A DNA stretch of 64,000 bases from Okapia johnstoni (Eukaryota; Chordata; Mammalia; Artiodactyla; Giraffidae), in contig CM044317.1 in NCBI GenBank assembly GCA_024291935.2, forward strand, positions 65,648,730 through 65,712,729. Direction: 5' to 3'. The stretch's first letter is position 1. Every line of letters begins with the position of its first letter. The notes under the pieces were generated by a model, which was not told where the DNA came from, searched no databases, and was given only the letters and a program-made list of their open reading frames with translations. Both the position numbers and the translations under genes were made by a program. Positions 59,386 through 64,000 of the stretch are shown here, one piece after another.

Positions 59386-61228
59386 ATTGACATGACTAGT
59401 TTCAGGCATCCATTAAAGTGAAGTTGCACTTTTGTGTGTGTGACAGACCTGATTCAGCAATCTCTTAGCTTCCTTTATTTACAAACCAGAAGCTTCAGCT
59501 GTTTTATTAAAGACTGGATGTAAAAGCTGAAGTGCTTTGCCAACACAGACATCAAAGGGACCTGAGTGTACTTTTCCCCATATGTTTTAGGTAGTTTTTC
59601 CCTTCGTGCCTGCTATCAGTCAGAGAGAGTGCTAGAAAGTAATACCTCACACCTTGAAGATTAAACACCTTCTCAGCTGGTATTTCTGTTTCGACTTCGT
59701 TTCCTGCCACCGTCTATCATAAGCACCTTGCACCATGTCATGTACATTCTTGGTTCTGTCTGAGCAATGAGACTACGTTTTCCAAAAGCAATTTTCTGCA
59801 AATAAGTAGACTCTGCCTTGTCTTTGACGTGAGCTTAGTTGCTGAATGAATTGCTTTGTTGGACAGCAAGATAAGATTATAATAGAGTCTATAATAACGA
59901 TGCCAATCATGAATGGCAGGAAGGCTGTTACTCTTGGACGGTTGTATTTGTAAATCATGCTAGATTTCCCACGGCTTAATCTAAAAATGCCACCTTGTCA
60001 GTGGTAGAGGCTTACATTTTGAGTTCCCAAGAAAACTGTTTCATAAAGAATATCCTCTTCTTCTTCATCGTGTAATAAATAAGTTCCAGGGAGTCTTGCT
60101 TTTACCTAAGGAATCACTCAGGTCCTGTTTTCACTTCTGTGCCTAACCCTGTATGAGTCGGGCAGTTGTCACACATACTCTTCTGTGTAGAATGACTCTT
60201 ATTTGTATTAGAGGTTGTTGTTGTTTTGCTTTAGTTTTCTTTGTGCTTGAATTGGAAGCGAATGTTCTAAGATGGACTAAGGAGTGTATTTGGGAGCTCT
60301 GTGGCCACAGGACAGACCTATAGTGAGGGAGAAGCAGGTTGGAGGAAGAGTTTGGGGTAAGGAATCGTCCTTCAAAACAGGAAAACTTGAAGTTATGTAT
60401 TAAAAGAAAAGGGGAAAAAAAAGGAAGTGTTTCCAAACATTTTATAGATCTTCATGGAATTGATATGTTCTGAAGAATAGAATAAAATAGATCTTGTATT
60501 TTGTTTGCCTTATACTTTCAGAGATGTTTCATTTTTCTTTTTTTTCATCCCGAGAAGGTAGCTTCTCATGTTTTGTTTTAAATTTTTCTGAACCTTCTCA
60601 ATGTACCCCAGTGGCTAAAACGAATAGTCACCACTCTGTAGTTCTAATAACAAAAGGACTGTGGACTATTCCTCTATAAGTAAATGACCTACTTCAAAGC
60701 ACATTTCTATGGAAGGTCTAATTGTGAGTTTAGGAATCTAAAAGCCAGAAATGGCAGCTAATATTTTGTAAATAATCACTATTTATCAATATTTAAGGGG
60801 ACACTTTAGGAAAATTATAAGGAAATTACAAGCAAATTTGGATTGCAAAAGAACATCAAATTATTTCAGTCTATCTTTGTAGTTGAAAGACAAACAAAAT
60901 GAGGCTCAGAGAAATTGAAAATTGTGTCATAGGTTTTGTTAAATGAACTAGCTGTGAAGTCCTGGTCTCTTGAATGTCTTTTCTATAGTCAAGCTCTTTT
61001 GAATATGTTTGGTATCTCCTTTAATGTGTTCATAACCAAATATACCTACTTTGAAATACATACAAGACTTTTTCTAAACCAGAAAAGTGTCTTGAGTTGT
61101 AAACAGTCAATTGTAATAAGGTAGCAGAAAAAAAAAATTAAAACATGACTAATTTCCTCTTTGAAAAAAGAAGTTCTGAAAGGTTAAACTCATTTAAAGA
61201 ATTGCATGTTACAAAATGACTTATTGTA
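59383..61228. other. 1.8 kb unresolved DNA
   Basis: No repeat family or exon recognised. T and A runs near 60534 and 60412. Confidence 0.4.
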
Positions 61229-61229
61229 T

Positions 61230-61440
61230 ATGATAAATTTCAATTACAAAGCACCTTCACAGATATTTTCTTTATTAAAAAACCTGTGAAGTGATTGACT
61301 ATTAGCTGCATTTCACATATAAGAATCCTGAAGCTGAGAACTGAAGAGGCACATCTGAGATAGCAGCACTGGGTTTGCAGGTCCAGGTTTTCTGACTGCA
61401 AATCCCAGGGCTCTTGTCACTATTTCCTAGTTTGTTCCTC
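61230..61440 (-). mobile_element. MIR SINE, antisense
   Basis: CAAAGCACCTTCACAGATAT, CTATTAGCTGCATTTCACAT, 'aagaatcctgaagctgagaactgaagagg', and 'ggttttctgactgcaaatcccagggctcttgtcac' match the antisense MIR from core to tRNA head. Confidence 0.7.
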
Positions 61441-62465
61441 AGTGTAACATGGACCCACTCTTCTTCACCAGCATTCTTTATTTCTCAAATTTCATTCCAG
61501 TGCAGGAAATAATAATGAGAATGTTTTAAAACCAAAGAGGTTATAGCAGAGAATTTCCAAAATCATGCTGCAGCTGAGGAAATACTCCTAGAAAGATGGT
61601 TAGAAGCAGAGTGCACTGTTCTGCAGGCTGGGATGGGTAGAGGCAGTTGGCATGCTCTTGCCAGCTCCTATGGGCTCTCAACAGACAAATTATTAAATTT
61701 ACAGCGAATTTGCTCTTTGTTAACTAGCCATTAATAAAACTGAAATTGTGTAAACTTAACATTGAATATTATGTTAACAACAAAGATATTAAATATGAAA
61801 GAGTTGTTACTTCTTACTTAATACACTTTACTATTATCTACGCTTTTGATGTTATTTACATATCTAGTATCTGTAAGGTGGAAATGCTATATAATGCTAT
61901 CTGCTTTTCCCAGTCCTGCATTGATAGTTTGCAGTCAACTATGATGGAAGTATTTATACTGTGAAAGTCATCAATGCTAAAAATTATCTCTTTGTTCATT
62001 GTCTAGACTTAAACAATTAATATTTTTAGCATTAATAATGCAGCTTAAATTTTAAATCATGTTGTATTTGCAGCTGTTACATTGTAAATAGCACATAAAA
62101 TTGAGAAAATATTCTTTTAGCATTTGAAAACTACTATCTGATTTAGCAAAGAAATTACTCATGTCATTGAAAACTGAATGAATTCTGACAGACATCCTTG
62201 TTGTTTTGTTTTAAACTCACCCTGTAATGTAATAGAAAACATCAACCAACATCTATGTCAGAACTATACTCATTTGTCAATGACATGAGAACTTCTTTTT
62301 TGAATCAGATTGTAATCAAACATTTATACATAGTCCATTGTGGCACTATTGCTGGGGACAGAATGAAAAAGAAGCTGATAGTGTTTTTTAGGAAAAAACA
62401 CTTTAATAGGAAACAGCAAGTTGCGCTGAAGTCATTGGAATGGAATTTATTAGAGTGATGATTGC
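61441..62465. other. Unresolved AT-rich DNA
   Basis: No named repeat or exon. Confidence 0.4.
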
Positions 62466-62768
62466 TGTGTGGTGCTTAGTTGCTCAGTCATGTCCAATTC
62501 TTTGCAACCCTGTGAACTATAGCCCACCAGGCTCCTCTGTCCATGGGGATTCTCCGGGCAAGGCTACTAGAGCGGGTTGCCATGCCCTCCTCCAGGGGAT
62601 CTTCCCAACACAGGGATTGAACCCAGGTCTCCCTCATTACAGGCAGATTCTTTACCATTTGAGCCACCAGGGAAGCCCAAGAATACTGGAGTGGGTAGCC
62701 TATTCCTTCTCCAGGGGGTTTTCCTGACCCAGGAGTCAAACCGAGGTCTCCTGCATTGCAGGTGACAG
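62466..62768 (-). mobile_element. Compound Bov-tA: full unit joined to a partial unit, antisense
   Basis: The full antisense unit is 62466-62680 (GTTGCTCAGTCATGTCCAAT to GAGCCACCAGGGAAGCCC). It is directly followed by AAGAATACTGGAGTGGGTAG and a second box-B complement (CCTGACCCAGGAGTCAAACC), ending at CCTGCATTGCAGG. In the sense direction a partial head-and-middle precedes a full unit. I recall this head-to-middle junction from other ruminant sequences, so it is probably a known composite subfamily. Confidence 0.85.
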
Positions 62769-64000
62769 TGATTGTTATATATTTTATCATTATTTTTAAA
62801 CTGGGTTGCTATGTTTTTAAAGCAGTAAAATTTATAATTTTTTTTTATTGGAAAGTCAGTTGTTGAACCCTTATTAGCACACCATGGACAGAGGGCATGT
62901 TGTTGGAAAATGAATACTCTTTGCAGATGAGAATATGGGAGAAATTCATGCTTGTCCCTTCCCTTGAACATGAGCTCTGTCCAAGTAATGTTTCCAGTTT
63001 TATGTAATAGACCTCTGTGACCTTTTCCTATATTGTGTGGGGAGGGACTCTTTTCTGTTTGTGGCATCTCACTTCAAATTCCAGAATGCATTTTGCATTG
63101 TAAAAAATAACTAACTTAACATAGACAAATGGAAGACATAAAAAGCTCTCATTAGTTGCAGGTAAACTTCTGGTGTTGGCCTCAATATTCTAGCTCAGCT
63201 CTGTTGTTTATTTCACTTTTCTAGTACCCAGTCCCTAGTACAGTGATTCTACCATCTGGAACTAAAACACATAGCTCTGGTGCATTTTTGGTCCTTGACT
63301 CCATTGATTTGACTTCTCCAAAATCAGAATTTACCTTTCATTCTATCCCCTTGGAGTTCTGTGTTATATTATGCTATTGTCTTAATAGTGGCCAAGAAGT
63401 TACTGCTACCCTGGCTTTGAGTGATACATATTTACATTAATATCTACTCATTCTCTGGTCATGCCTTTTTCCCAATTGATAACTCAAGGGTTGGGATTCA
63501 AAGCATTGTGGCATGGTAGTAGTTAGTAATGGTGGATATTCAATAAATAATTGAGGATTGACTGATAAGATTCCCTTCTAGACTCTTTCAATTATACCAC
63601 TTCTGACTCTTCCTGCACTGACAGGCAAATTAGTTATATGATCCCTTCTCTTTTTTAATTGACTTTTGAGTTAAAGTTAATTTATACAAAATCCAAAATT
63701 ACAGATTGAGCATCTACTAGTTTTCTGATAAAGCTATCTTTGGTTTTAGAACTGGCTTGCTTTGCCATTCACGTATGCTTCATTGGTTTTTATTGGGGGT
63801 TTGGTTTGTGCTGCAGTTAATCATACTTAAGTTCCATTTGTAAAGGCCTTGATGACACAGCAGAAATGTCAAAAGAGAATAAGAAATCATGGGATACGTG
63901 GTCATTTGACTTCCAGTTGAAGAGTGGAGGTTAGTTATAGGTCAAAGTGAATAAAGGATGTGTTTAGAGTCTCAAGAAGCTTGCCAAAGTAAAACAGGGG
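62769..64000. other. Unresolved DNA to the window edge
   Basis: No named repeat or exon. The frame 63243-63440 has no recognisable domain. Confidence 0.4.

Noticed and set aside
1..64000. CRISPR arrays, prophage or bacterial defence genes
   Set aside because: No regularly spaced repeats, no prokaryotic gene structure; the window is mammalian throughout.

Overview
The window is nuclear DNA of a ruminant, most likely a bovid. The diagnosis rests on its repeats: many copies of the tRNA-Glu-derived Bov-tA SINE, several BOV-A/BOV-A2 SINEs, two BovB (RTE-type) LINE copies, ruminant-type L1 3' ends and the older cetartiodactyl CHR-type SINE. Cattle, sheep, goat and related species cannot be told apart by eye. 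Nothing bacterial, plasmid-like or phage-like is present, and I see no CRISPR array, operon, rRNA or functional tRNA gene.

The base composition is AT-rich with no CpG island. I recognise no protein-coding gene. The longest open frame (22117-23208) is the reverse transcriptase of a dead BovB element. The window therefore reads as intergenic or deep intronic DNA. A few places have paired splice signals or promoter-like words and could be exons of a gene whose body lies elsewhere: 57874-57926 (best), 1564-1690, 30730-30748 and 32626-32879. A short ORF with a near-TISU start lies at 33533-33601.

Layout. 1-5 kb: tandem repeat and hairpin at the left edge, a CHR SINE, MIR fragments, two Bov-tA copies and an antisense L1 3' end with target-site duplication. 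5-10 kb: TG microsatellite, BOV-A2 dimer, purine-rich tract, MLT1 LTR, L2, L1 remnants and an inverted SINE pair. 10-19 kb: an isolated 201-codon minus-strand ORF, L1 pieces in both orientations, a minus-strand BovB 3' end, and a probably split MLT1. 19-24 kb: unresolved DNA, then Bov-tA, a 1.9-kb BovB and an L1 3' end. 24-36 kb: poor in young SINEs, with MIR, MER5-like, a single Bov-tA and the exon/sORF candidates. 36-42 kb: SINE-rich, with an inverted SINE pair, a BOV-A2 nested in a Bov-tA, and a BOV-A nested in a TG/TA repeat beside an L1. 42-49 kb: few SINEs, two relatively GC-rich single-copy blocks, MIRs and an L1 3' end. 49-54 kb: a long ancient L2 broken by an older L1, then an L1 broken by a Bov-tA. 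54-64 kb: more SINEs, the best exon candidate, two SINEs inserted at one site, a (TG)32 microsatellite and a compound Bov-tA at the right end.

Repeat family names are from recognition of consensus sequences, without a search, and boundaries are approximate unless target-site duplications are given. I did not find a new biological system. The most checkable signals are the candidate exons, the sORF, the perfect hairpins and palindrome, and the datable nested insertions.
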